A stretch of 64,000 nucleotides of DNA from Gordionus sp. m RMFG-2023 (lineage: Eukaryota > Nematomorpha > Gordioida > Chordodea > Parachordodidae): NCBI RefSeq assembly GCF_954871325.1, contig NC_088775.1, positions 5,443,475-5,507,474 on the forward strand, given 5' to 3'. Shown piece by piece: positions 51,430-63,226 of the stretch. The notes beneath the pieces were generated by a model. The model was not told the origin of the DNA and did no database searches. It saw only the letters and a program-made list of their open reading frames with translations. A program made the position numbers and the translations under genes. How positions within the stretch are numbered: position 1 is the first letter of the stretch; every line of letters begins with the position of its first letter.

Positions 51430-52320
51430 TATAATCGTTGCTTGGAAGACATCTATTTTAGTTATATATAAACCAGTTGTTTGCCCTGCCCCGTAGTGAT
51501 AAGGAAAGTGTTTGGCCTAAAGCTACTCAACCGTGGGAGAGTGTCCATATTGACTTTTTCTTTGAGATTAAAATTTATATACTTAGGGTTAGTACTTATT
51601 CGAAGGGGTAGAATATGAAGAGGTGAGATGGTAAACGACCCAAGTGGTGTTAGAAACATTTAAGAACCTATGAGCCTTAAAAGTTAAAATAATCGTTTCG
51701 GATTGGGGCCCAGGGTTTATAAGTAGGAGTTTTAAAACATTTTGTGATGAAGCTGGGGTAAAACATATATTAGCCCCGCCCTATCATCCGAGCTTCAATA
51801 AGCAAGCGGAGAGAATTGTGGCGGTGGTGAAGAGTTGAAAAACAAAGTTTAAATATGGAGGTGGTGAAATATAAATAGCGGTTTCTTATTTCAATAATAG
51901 CAGAAAAGGGGAGGAAAGATCTCCGGCGGAGAAATATTTGGGCCGCCGTACTCGCATACTGTTGAATTTAATGAAGTCCATGTCAAATGTAGAGTTAGAG
52001 ATGACACAGAATAATGATTTAGAAGTGATGAATAAGACCTGTGAATTTTTGATAGGTCATAAAGTGTAGGTTCAAATATATAAGAGTACAAAGTTATGGG
52101 AGTCTGGAATAATAGTGAAGAATGTGGGGAGTAAACTGTGTAATGTTAAATTTGAGGAAGGAAGAGAGGGTATAAGACATTCAGATCAAGTACGGAGGGT
52201 GATAGAACAGGGAAGACTAGGATCTTGTTGCGAAGTGTTGAAAGAAAAATAAAAATATTGTGAAATAAAAATAATGTGAATGGAAATCTTAATTTAAATA
52301 ATATGAAAAGGGGGAGAGGT
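51430..52320 (+). mobile_element. Fossil Ty3/gypsy integrase region
   Basis: The plus-strand remains show the integrase core pattern (QPWESVHIDF start, the PPYHPS-like block, a C-terminal chromodomain-free tail), followed by a purine-rich tract at about 52303-52319 that looks like a polypurine primer before an LTR. It is broken at many places (about ten or more) and lacks the upstream pol regions. It is a different copy from the one at 28600. Confidence 0.65.
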
Positions 52321-53300
52321 GGTGCATTGAAAGAAGTATATCTTTATTGACCTTTAATTTATACAGTTATAAGAGCTGCTAAAATTAAAGCTTATTGCAA
52401 TGTGTGTTTGTAATTAAAAGAGTTAAAGAAAGTATATGTATGTCTAAAGGTTAATACCGTTGGTTAACTTAAATTGTTATAAAATAAAAGTAATAGAGGA
52501 ACAAGTTCGTGTGAGCAAAAAATTGTGGCGTATAATTCAATATAAGGAAAGGAACGTCAAATTTGGGATATCCTTAGCCAAAAAAATTTTAAAAAAAAAA
52601 GAGTTGTATTAACTAAATATAATTTACGAGCGCTGTCTAATTCAAAAGCAAAAATAATTATGGGTTGTCATGGTGTAGTGAGGATCGTTAATTATAAAAT
52701 TGGTAAAAAAAAATTGATGATTAAAGGTTATTTTCAAAAAATTATTTCAAAATAATTGTTTTATTTTAGATAAAAAGAGATGATTAAAAGTTATTTTAAG
52801 AAAATTATTTTCATAAATGTTTTATGGGATAAATTGGTGAAAAGAGCTGCGAAAATTTATTATAATTTTTTTTTGGTGTGGAATAATTTTTATTTTGACA
52901 ATAATTTAAAGAAAATATAAAAGTTAAAGTATAAATTGTGAAGTGGTTATCCACAAATGTACATATTTACCTGGCCTGATTATTCGTATTAGTGTGTATA
53001 CTAGTGGGACGGTAAATCAAAAATATGTCTGAACTAAACCTTCAGCGATGCAGTCTTTTCTAACAAGAAGAGGACGAAACCCGGTACGAAATTGTTATTA
53101 CTGTCAATCAAGTGATCACTTGCAAGATCGATGCCCCGTGGACTCGAAGACAAGAGCAGTGCAGAGATGATAGACAGCCGGTACGAACAATTCCCATGGC
53201 CCGGTCAATGACGACCGTAGCGGAAGAAAGGGTAGAAACAGCGATGCCAGTGGCAGCATGCGTGGAGGAATCCAACAAGTAATGAACTAGTAAATTTGGA
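52320..53300 (+). mobile_element. Probable LTR followed by a gag zinc-knuckle fossil
   Basis: Sequence after the polypurine tract, to about 53000, is a plausible LTR but was not proven by a second copy. At about 53088-53130 a CX2CX4HX4C zinc knuckle of gag type is readable in the plus frame. The order integrase, LTR, gag would fit two elements sharing an LTR. It is fossil and broken. Confidence 0.45.
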
Positions 53301-53380
53301 GCTGATCGATACTGAGATGGAAGAATTCTTACGTGGGGAATAACGGGAATTAATTTTTTTCTCAAGGATGGCCTGTTATA

Positions 53381-55388
53381 ATCAATAAGCCATTACTATT
53401 TTTTATAAAATCAATAATTTTTTTTTTTTAATATAAAATATATATTTTTAATATATATAAAATAATTATTTTAATTTTTGGGATTTTTGAAAATAAAAAA
53501 ATATTAGATACATTACTTTTAAAGAATATTGATAATATATTTAACAAAAAAAGGAAAATTCTCTTCTCTTCTCTTCTCTTCTCTTCTCTTCTCTTCTCTT
53601 CTCTTCTCTTCTCTTCTCTTCTCTTCTCTTCTCTTCTCTTCTCTTCTCTTCTCTTCTCTTCTCTTCTCTTCTCTTCTCTTCTCTTCTCTTCTCTTCTCTT
53701 CTCTCTCTCTTCTCTTCTCTTCTCTTCTCTTCTCTATATGAAAAATATTTTAAGGTGTGAATTTATAAGTTTAAGAAAATTAAACATAGATTTTAGTAAG
53801 GGGAATTAGAATATTAATATATATTTACAAAAAAAAAGTTAAAAAGCCGTTATAATTATAAAATCTCTTTCCTTTTATACTTTTTTGGGACAAAGAAATC
53901 ACGAGTTCTACACGTGATATATAAAATCAGGCAAATATTAAACAAAATAATTTTTAAATAATTAATTTTAAATAATAATATGACATGTTCGGGGGCTCAC
54001 TGGGGTGTAATCGGGGCAACTAATTGAGATATAATTAGGGGAGAAATCGAAAGAGTCGGGGAAGGATTGGATTGAAATATGTATATATGGGGTGAATTTT
54101 ATAAAGGGATATGTAAAAGGGTTGTTTGAAATTTGTGTAAAAGTTTAATATATTGAGATGAATTTTAAAAGGAGAGATATAATAGAGGTGTTGATAAATA
54201 ATAAAAGAAGAGGGATACAAAAGAGGTGTTTAAAATTTGTTTAAAAATGTTAATATTTGCTCAAATATTTCTTAATATATCGGTGAATTGGTAGCAATAA
54301 AGAGATGAAGTAAATGAGAACGAGTTGATCAAACCAAATTGAGTGATGGGATGAAGATAGACGATCATATGCTATGAATTATTTGATATTACCAAGAAAA
54401 AAGAGCAGAAGAGGTGATTTTTTAAAATTGATTGTGAAATGTATATAGATTATCAACTCGCGGAAAATTTTTTTATGGAAATTATGAAAACTTGATAAAG
54501 TCTACGGAGACGAATTGCCAACATTTGCCAGATAACTAATATTCGTTCAAACTCGATACTACGGATACAAATCGTTAACGTTGGGTCCAGATAACAATAG
54601 TCGTTCAAACTGATGAAGATTACGGAGGCAAATCATTAAAGTTGGTTCAAGATAACTAATATTCGATCATAAACAATGCAGCTAATGCATACTTCAGCTA
54701 ATTAATTGAGATTTTGGAAAGGAAACTACTATACTATCAAAGATATTGGAAGAAAAATAAATTCATGTCTGTTCTTGTGAAATATTATGGCACTCTATAT
54801 TATTCAGATAAGGAATCGAATGGGGTAAATTAAAAAAAAAGTATATATTCTGTAAAATTTTGAATCAAATTTGATGGTCAATTGATAATAAAATAGTTTG
54901 GAATTAATTAGTAATAGATTCATTATAAAATTTGACACGATTGAGAGAAACCATAACGAATTATATTTCTATAAGTATGTATATTCTGAAGTCACAACAG
55001 GGCGAACAATATGGGTGTCGAATGGGCTCATTCATGGAGGGCATCTCATATTATTATTTAAAATTATTTATTTTTAAAAATTATTTTGTTTAATATTTAT
55101 CGTATTTATAAATAGTCGCCTAACTCGTGATTTCTTTGTCAAAAAGTATAAAAGGAACGAGATTTTATAATAATAATGAGTTTTTAACATTTTATTTGTC
55201 AAATATTCTCGATTTTCTTTAAAAATAATGTATCTAATATTTTTTTCGAAAATCCCAAAAATTAAAATAATTTTTTATATAAAAAAAAATATCCAAGACC
55301 AAAAAAATTTTTATTATTAAAAAAAAAATTTAATTATTGTTTTTTTTAAATATTATAAATATATAAAAAATAATAATAGCTTATTGAT
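53381..55388. mobile_element. Long-inverted-repeat (foldback) element of about 2 kb
   Basis: The ends are ATCAATAAGC and GCTTATTGAT. The arms pair over several hundred bases, for example GATACATTACTTTTAAAGAA (left) with its complement near 55220, and GACAAAGAAATCACGAGTT (left, about 53892) with its complement near 55130. The left arm is interrupted by a TTCTC microsatellite. The centre (about 54000-55040) is non-coding in all frames I could read. No target duplication was found, so the superfamily is open. Confidence 0.7.
53558..53735 (+). repeat. TTCTC pentanucleotide microsatellite
   Basis: About 35 units of TTCTC with one CTCTCTCT irregularity near 53702. It lies only in the left arm of the foldback element, so it expanded after that arm formed. 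The long frame across it is a repeat artefact. Confidence 0.97.
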
Positions 55389-55676
55389 ATTGTCGCATTG
55401 CGAGTTTTGTGTATCATTGCAATCTAAATAAAATAATTAATATATATATCAATTTTGAAATAATATATTAAAGTTTCCTTTATTCGTAACTATTTATTAT
55501 ACAATAATAAATTTTATAGTAAAAACATTATAAAATTAAGGTTGAAAATAAAAAATTAAAAGAAAAATAAAAAGAAAAATTAAAATAAAAAGTAAAATGT
55601 AAAAGTAAAAAAGTGATCTCTTTCTATATAAAATCATATTATAATATAATTATTTGCATAATATAATACTCGTCGG

Positions 55677-56071
55677 CAGAGTTGTTAAAAGATACTTTTC
55701 AAATGGATCTAGATATAGATACATCGTATCAGAATTTGCTTGTTATTGATAACTCGGACATAATATTTAATTAATATTTATATATTCTTTTTTATATATA
55801 AGTTTTAATATTTTACATATATATATAATTTTTTAATATATATATTAATATTAAGTTATATGCTCATATAAAATAAAATATATTTTACATTCAAGTATAT
55901 TTATTTATAATATAAAAAAGCATTAAATAGAAGTATATCAAAATGTATCTTAAAAGTATCTAAAAGCAGATACAGATACCTCTAAAATAATATCTAGATA
56001 CAGATACTTTAATCAAAAATCTAACTAGATACAGATACCACATTTTTATATCTAGATATTTAACAACTCTG
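55677..56071. mobile_element. Small hAT-like element, CAGAGTTGTTAAA family (long copy)
   Basis: 395 bp with ends CAGAGTTGTTAAAAGATAC and ATATTTAACAACTCTG, and a perfect 8-bp duplication CTCGTCGG. The flanks of the interior carry GATCTAGATATAGATACA-type repeats, while the centre is AT-rich and non-coding. It is 2.5 times longer than the copy at 20778. Confidence 0.87.
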
Positions 56072-56949
56072 CTCGTCGGATTATTAACAATATACATATG
56101 CAAATTTTAAATGAACTCTAAATATTCAACTTTATATAAAAAAAAACTATTTTCCATAAATATTCAAATTTACATAACCAAAATTTATTTTAAATAAATG
56201 TTAAAATAATACCAGTCTAAATATCACAATAGATATTATGAATGATTATAAAAATAATAACTTTTTATTGTTTTTTGTAGATATATATTTAATTGGCCAA
56301 TAAAAGTTGGAGTTGAAAATTCATCAATTTTGGTTTTAGAGAGAGTTATATTGGTAAATTCTGTGATTATAAAATAGCGTTGTGCAGGTAGAGTTTTATT
56401 TTATAAAACTGTAACATATATAATATAAAAACAATTAACTATTGTTTATAAATTCATTTATAAATGAATTTAAAAAATAAAATAAAAATATTAAACAATT
56501 TTTAAAATAATAATAATAATATATAATAAGAAAATAAAGTAACAAAAAAATATCCGCTAGATGGACTATTTTATAAAAATTTAAATTGCATATTGTTTAT
56601 ATAAAATAGGGGTTTTATAACAGAATATGAATTTATTAATAATATAAAATGATATAAATTTAAAATTCATGTAAATTTTTTTAATATTTTTTGGAAGAAT
56701 GGTTAATTTGATAAATCACAAAAATGGGAAAAAAATTAAAAATGATCCCATATAAATCGTGAAAACATGAAAGTTCATTAAAAAAGAAATAATGTTTTAT
56801 ATAATGGGGAAAAAATTATTGGCCTAAAACTCTTATATTTATCTTATTTCTCTCAAAATGATGAAATATAATGTTTATATATATATCAAGGTTATGAGTT
56901 TAATTAATATTTGTAAATTACTAAGGGATCCTAATTTTTGATCTAGCAT

Positions 56950-58095
56950 ATGCCTGTTTAAAAAAATAATTTTTTTTAACTGCATGTATCCTCTTACTTT
57001 TTATTATTAATTAAAAACTTAGTTAATAAAAAAAAATGATAATCATTTTGATTCAAAGTAACATCCTATTTTATATAACAATTAAAAATTATCAGAAATA
57101 AAAATAATAGAGAAAAGGAAGTCTGAGATATTAACATTATATCTGTAAATTAAAAAATAATAAAAAAATATGTATATTAAAAAAAATTAAATAAATTATA
57201 TTTTTACTCAGGATGATATATTAACAATGTAATTTTTCCGGCAATATGTTATTTTTTCAACTCTATATCATTCTTTGAGCGCGTTTTTTTAAAACTTAAA
57301 TATCTGATTTTATCGGAAATGTATTGCATAATGTTTGGAATACCTACTTTATGAATTCTAGATAATTTTGATATGAACTTTTTAATTCACTCTAATTTAT
57401 ATTCGTTTTTCCATATATTTTTTATATAGATTGTAAATGACTCAAAGGTTAACGTTAAAATTGTCTGGAATTCATATGATAGGTATTCCAAGTACGCTAA
57501 TATATTTTAAGTAAAATCAGATATTTAAATTAAAAAAACACATTTAAATTTAAAGTTGAAAAAATAACACATTGCCGGAAAAATACATTTATACTTATAA
57601 TTATCTATTATTTTAATGCCTTCTAAATTAATAAGGATATAGAAATAAAATAAACTTATTTCTTCCATTGAAATTGCCATATATATATAAGCCATTTATA
57701 TTTAGTAAATATTTTGTTAATGGAAGAATTTAATAATCCTGTAAAAAAACACATTTGTTTAATTGATAAATTAAAATATGATAATTTGTAGATGTCGGAT
57801 AAAAAGATTAATTTGAAAAATATACAATGCAGAGAGTCGTAAATAGTTATTTGGTTTAAAAAAATCTCTTGTAACTGCATGGGTTCTTTTACTTAAAAGA
57901 ACTTGATTGTTGATTGGAAGCTTAATTAATTTAAAAATAAATCATTTTGCAAAGCCACATCCAATTCTCATTAAAAATAAAGTGATAGGGAATAAAAATC
58001 ATAGAAAAAAAAGTCAGAGATATTAATATTATTACTGCAAATTAAAATAGTAAAAATAATGTTATTTAAAATTATTATATTTTTACTCAATATTT
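56950..58095. repeat. Diverged direct repeat flanking a foldback element
   Basis: About 56950-57205 and 57845-58090 share collinear blocks (AACTGCATG, AGTC(T/A)GAGATATTAA, ATATTTTTACTCA). The similarity is patchy. Together with 57226-57590 between them, this may be one larger old element with direct repeats, or a duplication. Confidence 0.45.
57226..57590. mobile_element. Small foldback element, about 365 bp
   Basis: The arms of about 110 bp pair: ATTTTTCCGGCAATATGTTA and its near-complement at the right, then AAATATCTGATTTTA with TAAAATCAGATATTT, then GGAATACCTA with TAGGTATTCC. No coding and no clear target duplication. Confidence 0.6.
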
Positions 58096-58718
58096 TATAT
58101 TATAATTATGATTTAACTTAATTTTCATTATATATAGATTGTTAAAAGTTTCAAGAAAATTTAAGAATATAATTATTAGTAAGAATAAAAGATATATAAA
58201 TATGCTCATACATATAAAAAAAATACATCTTTATTTTTGTTGAACAAAATCAACTTTTACATGAATATTTCATATTTTATTGTAAATTAAACTACTATTT
58301 TTGTTGATAAAAATGTATAAAAATCGATTCTTTTTTTTTTGTTATTTTTATACTCTTATTATATATATTATTATAAAATAAATTTGTTTAATATTTATAT
58401 TTATTTTTTATATTCATTTATATATGAATTTTTAATAAATAGTTAATTATTTGTATATTATATCTTTTTGAAAAATTTTATATTTTACAATTTATATGCG
58501 TATTAAATAAAATTTCATAAGTTAAATGAAATATTTAACCTTAAAATCATTATAAACATAGACTAAAAATGAATGTTGACTAGAGAATTAATTCCTTTTA
58601 AATTAAATTTTCCATATTAGAACTTTTTTTCAAATATTTAATGTAAACCAAATAAAATTCCTTCTAACGTCTCCTGGATCTTTATAAAATTTTCTTGGAT
58701 TCATGTTAGTATAAACAA
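58096..58718. other. AT-rich spacer before the LINE
   Basis: No gene or clear element; very AT-rich. It may include LINE 5-prime untranslated sequence near its right end. Confidence 0.35.
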
Positions 58719-58914
58719 ATGGCCAACAAATTCACAGGAAAGTTACAAATTCTGTCCCTTAATATCAATAGAATGAGAAACAAACTAACGGTTTTTTTAA
58801 GAATGCTAAAAGTGGAGAAAGTAGACATTATAAGTATTCAAGAAACCCACTGCCATGGGAATAACACTGAAAACTTCAATGAATATAAAATATTTTGTTC
58901 TGGCACGTTCCAAA

Positions 58915-59518
58915 CAGCGTCTACATGACAGGATTTTCACTTAATGCAAACCATCTTCAAAAAATAACTCCTTAAAATATTTTTGCCGCCTTCGGCAGCG
59001 GTTTTTCTATTATTAATTTCACACTTTTAATTATAATACTCCTTTTAGAAAATTTAAATAACTTAAATTATTTTATCTCTACTACCAACTATCGACATTT
59101 CGTGAATATAAAGGAGTTATTTTTTAGATAATAAATTCAATTAAAACCTACATTATTTACAATTAATTCATTATTATAGCATTATTAGCTTGCTGAAATG
59201 TCTAATCCTTTTAAATTAATATCTAATACTTTTAAATTACATTTAAAAGGATAGCAGAAAGTTTTATTTGGAAAATAATGTCTATGATTGTTTACAATAT
59301 ATAGATTTGGTCGATGAATTGTATTATAATAGTTATATAATAAAAGTATTAATTTTTACAGCAATAAATTTTGTCCTATTTCATCTCAAAATTTAATAGA
59401 TAACCTCCCAAAAAATTTATCCTACCCCCATTAAAGCCGCCTATCCCTTACTCCCCAAAATAGGATGCAAAGTGTTCCCACCCCATTCCCCCTCCCTATT
59501 CCGCTCATGTAGACGCTG
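58915..59518. mobile_element. hAT-type non-autonomous element, copy A
   Basis: 604 bp with ends CAGCGTCTACATGA and TCATGTAGACGCTG. The flanking 8-mers GTTCCAAA and CTTCCAAC agree at 6 of 8. The inside includes the C-rich segment CCCCCATTAAAGCCGCC near the right end. It interrupts the LINE endonuclease region. Confidence 0.82.
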
Positions 59519-61123
59519 CTTCCAACAGCTGGTCTGGGATAGCATTCCTAATAAATAAACCAATATATAAATTCATCATCAAATTTTTACCCCTATCTGA
59601 AAGATGTGGTCTTCACTATTTAAACACAAATTTTAGGCCCACAATAATAGCAAATTTCAATGCCCCACCAAATAGAAACGAAATATTAGGTTTCAACCAC
59701 ATAATGATAAATACGATCCACTCCCTACTGTGTAGATATAATATAATAATTCTAGGCTATCTAAACATGATAAGCAGAATATGTTAGCAGCAATGTCATC
59801 GGGTATGCTGCCATACTACAATCGAATAAGGAGGATAGCAAGAAACTTCTAGATTTTTGCAGAAACAAGACCTTTAAAATCGAAAATACCTTTTTAGCTA
59901 CCGTGAAATAAACACATACACCTTCTTAAGGGCTCTGCAGAAATCCCAAATTAATTTCTTCATCTCTAATATTCAGTTTGACGACGTTAAGGCATCAACT
60001 AATATTAACATGTCGGATCATGTAAAAAATATATTGGGCTATTATAACAAAATTAGATAAAACTCGACTGGACCTGGTACAAATAATTAGAAAACAAACT
60101 TTTCACGTATACTCAATAAATTACAAAAGTCGGAAGATGTAAATAGTGAGACGTTTGAAAAAATAAATCAACTAAGAGTGATTAATCGCCCAAATAGTGA
60201 TTTATGGAAAAACATGCAGAGATTACTGCGGAGTGATAGACGGATTTACATCGCTAAAAAGGCCTTTGATATTGATAAAGATATTAAAAAAAACAGGATT
60301 TATGATGCCTTTAATAAATTAAAATATTTCTGTAAATAGTGCAGTTTTAGAAAACTCCCATCTATTGTTTTAGGCAACGGGAAAGTAAAAGTAATCATTG
60401 ACCAGAACGAACAAATGACATTATGGTTTGATTATTGTATGATGTCTTAGATTCATGGAAAACAACTCTATTAACAAACATAAATACAAACATCGCCCCA
60501 CCCTCATCTGGTTTCTCCATAAATGAAATATCAAATGTAGTAAAAAAAAATACGAAAAAACAAAGCTCCGGGGTTGGTTAATATCACAGCAGAATACCTA
60601 AAAATACCTATGACAATATCTTCCTTCCTATTAGCCATAAAATATGGGAGAGCGAACGAGTTTAATTGAACAAATCCTTCCTATGTAATTTCTCTAAGAT
60701 CCAAAAATTTACGGATTACCGAGCTAGAGCCCTCACATAATGTGTTTCAAAGATTTTTATGGTCCTCTTAAAAAATAAAATTCATCCATACTTCATCTTT
60801 TCCCCATATACATATGCGCATACAGACCTAACAAAAACATACTAGAGCCAATATTAGCCCTGAAAATAATTATGCAATGTTGCAAATACAAAATACCCTC
60901 CTTCTTCACATTCGTGGATTTTAGTATAGCTTTAGATAATGTTAATCATGGCTCTATGGGGCTGTCAGAGTGTGGGGTAGAACCCAACATCATTCACATC
61001 TTAAAAAAGCACTATTCCAAACTGTTTGCATGCTTTAAAATCAATAATAAAATATCTCCTTTCGTTAAGATAAAAAAAGGCGCAAAACAAGGCTGAATTC
61101 CATCGCCACTCTTGAACAATATC

Positions 61124-61701
61124 CAGCGTCTACATGACAGGATTTTCATTGGATGCAAACCCACTTCAAAAACTTTTTCCTACTCCCCTAAAAAATCCCC
61201 GCCGCCTTCGTAGGCGGTGTCTTTTTATTTTTATTTTGACCTTTATAATTATATTGATACTCTTTTCAGTGAATTTATAAAGATAACTTAAATTAATCTA
61301 TCTCTACCAACTAATTTTGTGATTATAAAGAATTTATTTTTTAGATAATAAATTCAATCAAAACCTCCATTATTTACAATGAATTAATTATTAAGGCATT
61401 ATGAGCTTGCTGATATATCTAAACCTTTTAAATGTAATTTAAAAGGATAGCAGAAAGTTTTATTTGGAAAACAATGTGTATGATTGTTTGCAATATATAG
61501 ATTTGGTCAATAATTGTTTTATAATAATTTTATAATAAAAGTATTAATTTTTACAGCAAATTTTATCCTATTTCATCTCAAAATTTAATAGATAACCCCC
61601 CAAAAAATTTATCCTACCCCCATTAAAGCAGCTTACCCCCTACCCCCTCAAAAAAATAGGATGCAAACTGTTCCTACCCCTTCCCGCTCATGTAGACGCT
61701 G
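61124..61701. mobile_element. hAT-type non-autonomous element, copy B
   Basis: 578 bp, same ends and same orientation as copy A, with a perfect 8-bp duplication ACAATATC. It interrupts the LINE reverse-transcriptase region between the KGAKQG and ADD blocks. It is collinear with copy A over most of its length, with small gaps and substitutions. Confidence 0.88.
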
Positions 61702-62500
61702 ACAATATCATAATAAATAAAATCATAAAAGAATCACTAGGTGTAGCCAATCTAGTCGATATACGCTCAAATGCGTTTAGAAAGCAGAATAATATCATAT
61801 GCAGATGACATTGTTAAAAAATATAGAATAAACCAAATATTTACTCTACCTATTAGAGACCTTGAGTCATAAAGTTGGATTAATGATAAATTTCTACAGA
61901 ATATTATTCTCCCTTCCACAAACGCGCCACAGTTCCAAAATTTTACGGTTGGAGCTAGCGCAGTAAAAATAGTAGATAAAATAAAGTATTTAAGGGTCAC
62001 AATGGAAAATAAAGGTAATTGCAAAGAAGGAAAAATTAGAATACCAAAACCGGGAGGTGATTTTTATACGTATATGAAAGTATGGAAAGCAAAAGAGATT
62101 TTGGTATTTACCAGACTTTCAACTTGACAATAAATCCCATATTACTCTATTTGCCTCTGCATAAATGGTATCTACTACCCAAGAATCATCTCAAACACCA
62201 TTCCTTGGAAAAAGTAAAATGATACGTCTATAAAAATAACATAAAAACGCCGAATTTAGTTTCTAGCCCACATAATAAAGAACTCTAATCACAATCTAGT
62301 ACATGATGCCAAAATGGCTCTCTACATACAAAGGGAAACAGTAAGTACAGATACTATGGTATTATAAAACTATAAAGGATGTATCTGTATGGAATTAAAT
62401 ATCAATATGAAACAATTTATAAAACTAAATAACTGTAAGAAATCTATCAAAAAACTATTTTGTATCAAAGAGAGATACTTCAAGTGAAAGCTCACTATCC

Positions 62501-63226
62501 AAAATTTTTTCGCTAAATCAAATAACATATTATTATCAAATGCATCTCTAGTAAATTTTACAAACTAAATCGAATTTTATAAAGATAAGGAATTAAATTG
62601 AAGTGAAATATTAAATTCTAAATTTCCACGGTATTAATTTCTTAATTTTTCATGGTAATTAATAAATCCTTCAAAATATAAAGTAATCATATACAGAAAA
62701 TTTTCTCAAGACAGGTTTGGAATCAACTAGCACTTACACAAAAATAACTTAAAATTACCCCCCCCCCCCCATCCCTAAAGTAATTAAATTATACTGTATA
62801 GGCCTATAGATGTTTAATAAACATATTTCGAGATGTTGCGCATAAAAGTATGTACGGCTTGTCCACAAACGTGTAAAGGGCTCCTCGTATTTTATTTTTT
62901 ACGCAAATTAAATTAGCTCCAATTAGATAGAAATGAGAAATACCTAGCGTAGCTTTGTTGAACCTTCAAAGCCAGAAGACAAAAGCGTATATATTACATA
63001 TCAGGTTAATCAATTTTGAAAATGGCTGCCAAATGAGTGACGTTTTTATAACATTATAAAATTGAGCATTGAGTAGTCTATCATAATATAATTCGATGGT
63101 TACATTCAACCTTATTAGAGGGTTTAAATTCTAATAAATCCATGCGTACCTAACAGTTTTTCAGATTTGGTCGAGTGTTTAAATTGATATTAGATATTCA
63201 CACATTTCTCCTTTGAACTAGTTTAA
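62501..63226. other. Spacer between LINE and TRM9-like gene
   Basis: AT-rich with a run of about 13 C at 62758. It should contain the promoter of the downstream gene. No other feature is supported. Confidence 0.4.

Larger units (their letters stand above)
58719..62500 (+). mobile_element. Decayed non-LTR retrotransposon (LINE)
   Basis: It starts ATGGCCAACAAATTC with an apurinic-endonuclease N-terminus (LQILSLNINRMRNK, VDIISIQETHC). Later reverse-transcriptase blocks are readable: FVDFSIALDNVNH and KIKKGAKQG (60872-61096), SYADDIV with the catalytic ADD (near 61800) and KIVDKIKYLRVTM (near 61970). Stops and frame changes are scattered through endonuclease, linker and RT, so it is inactive. 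The endonuclease-RT order fits APE-type LINEs; I cannot name the clade. Two hAT-type elements, 604 and 578 bp, interrupt it. The 3-prime end is fuzzy (62200-62760). Confidence 0.82.

Noticed and set aside
53529-53741. Plus-strand 70-codon SLLFS repeat frame
   Set aside because: Translation of the TTCTC microsatellite.
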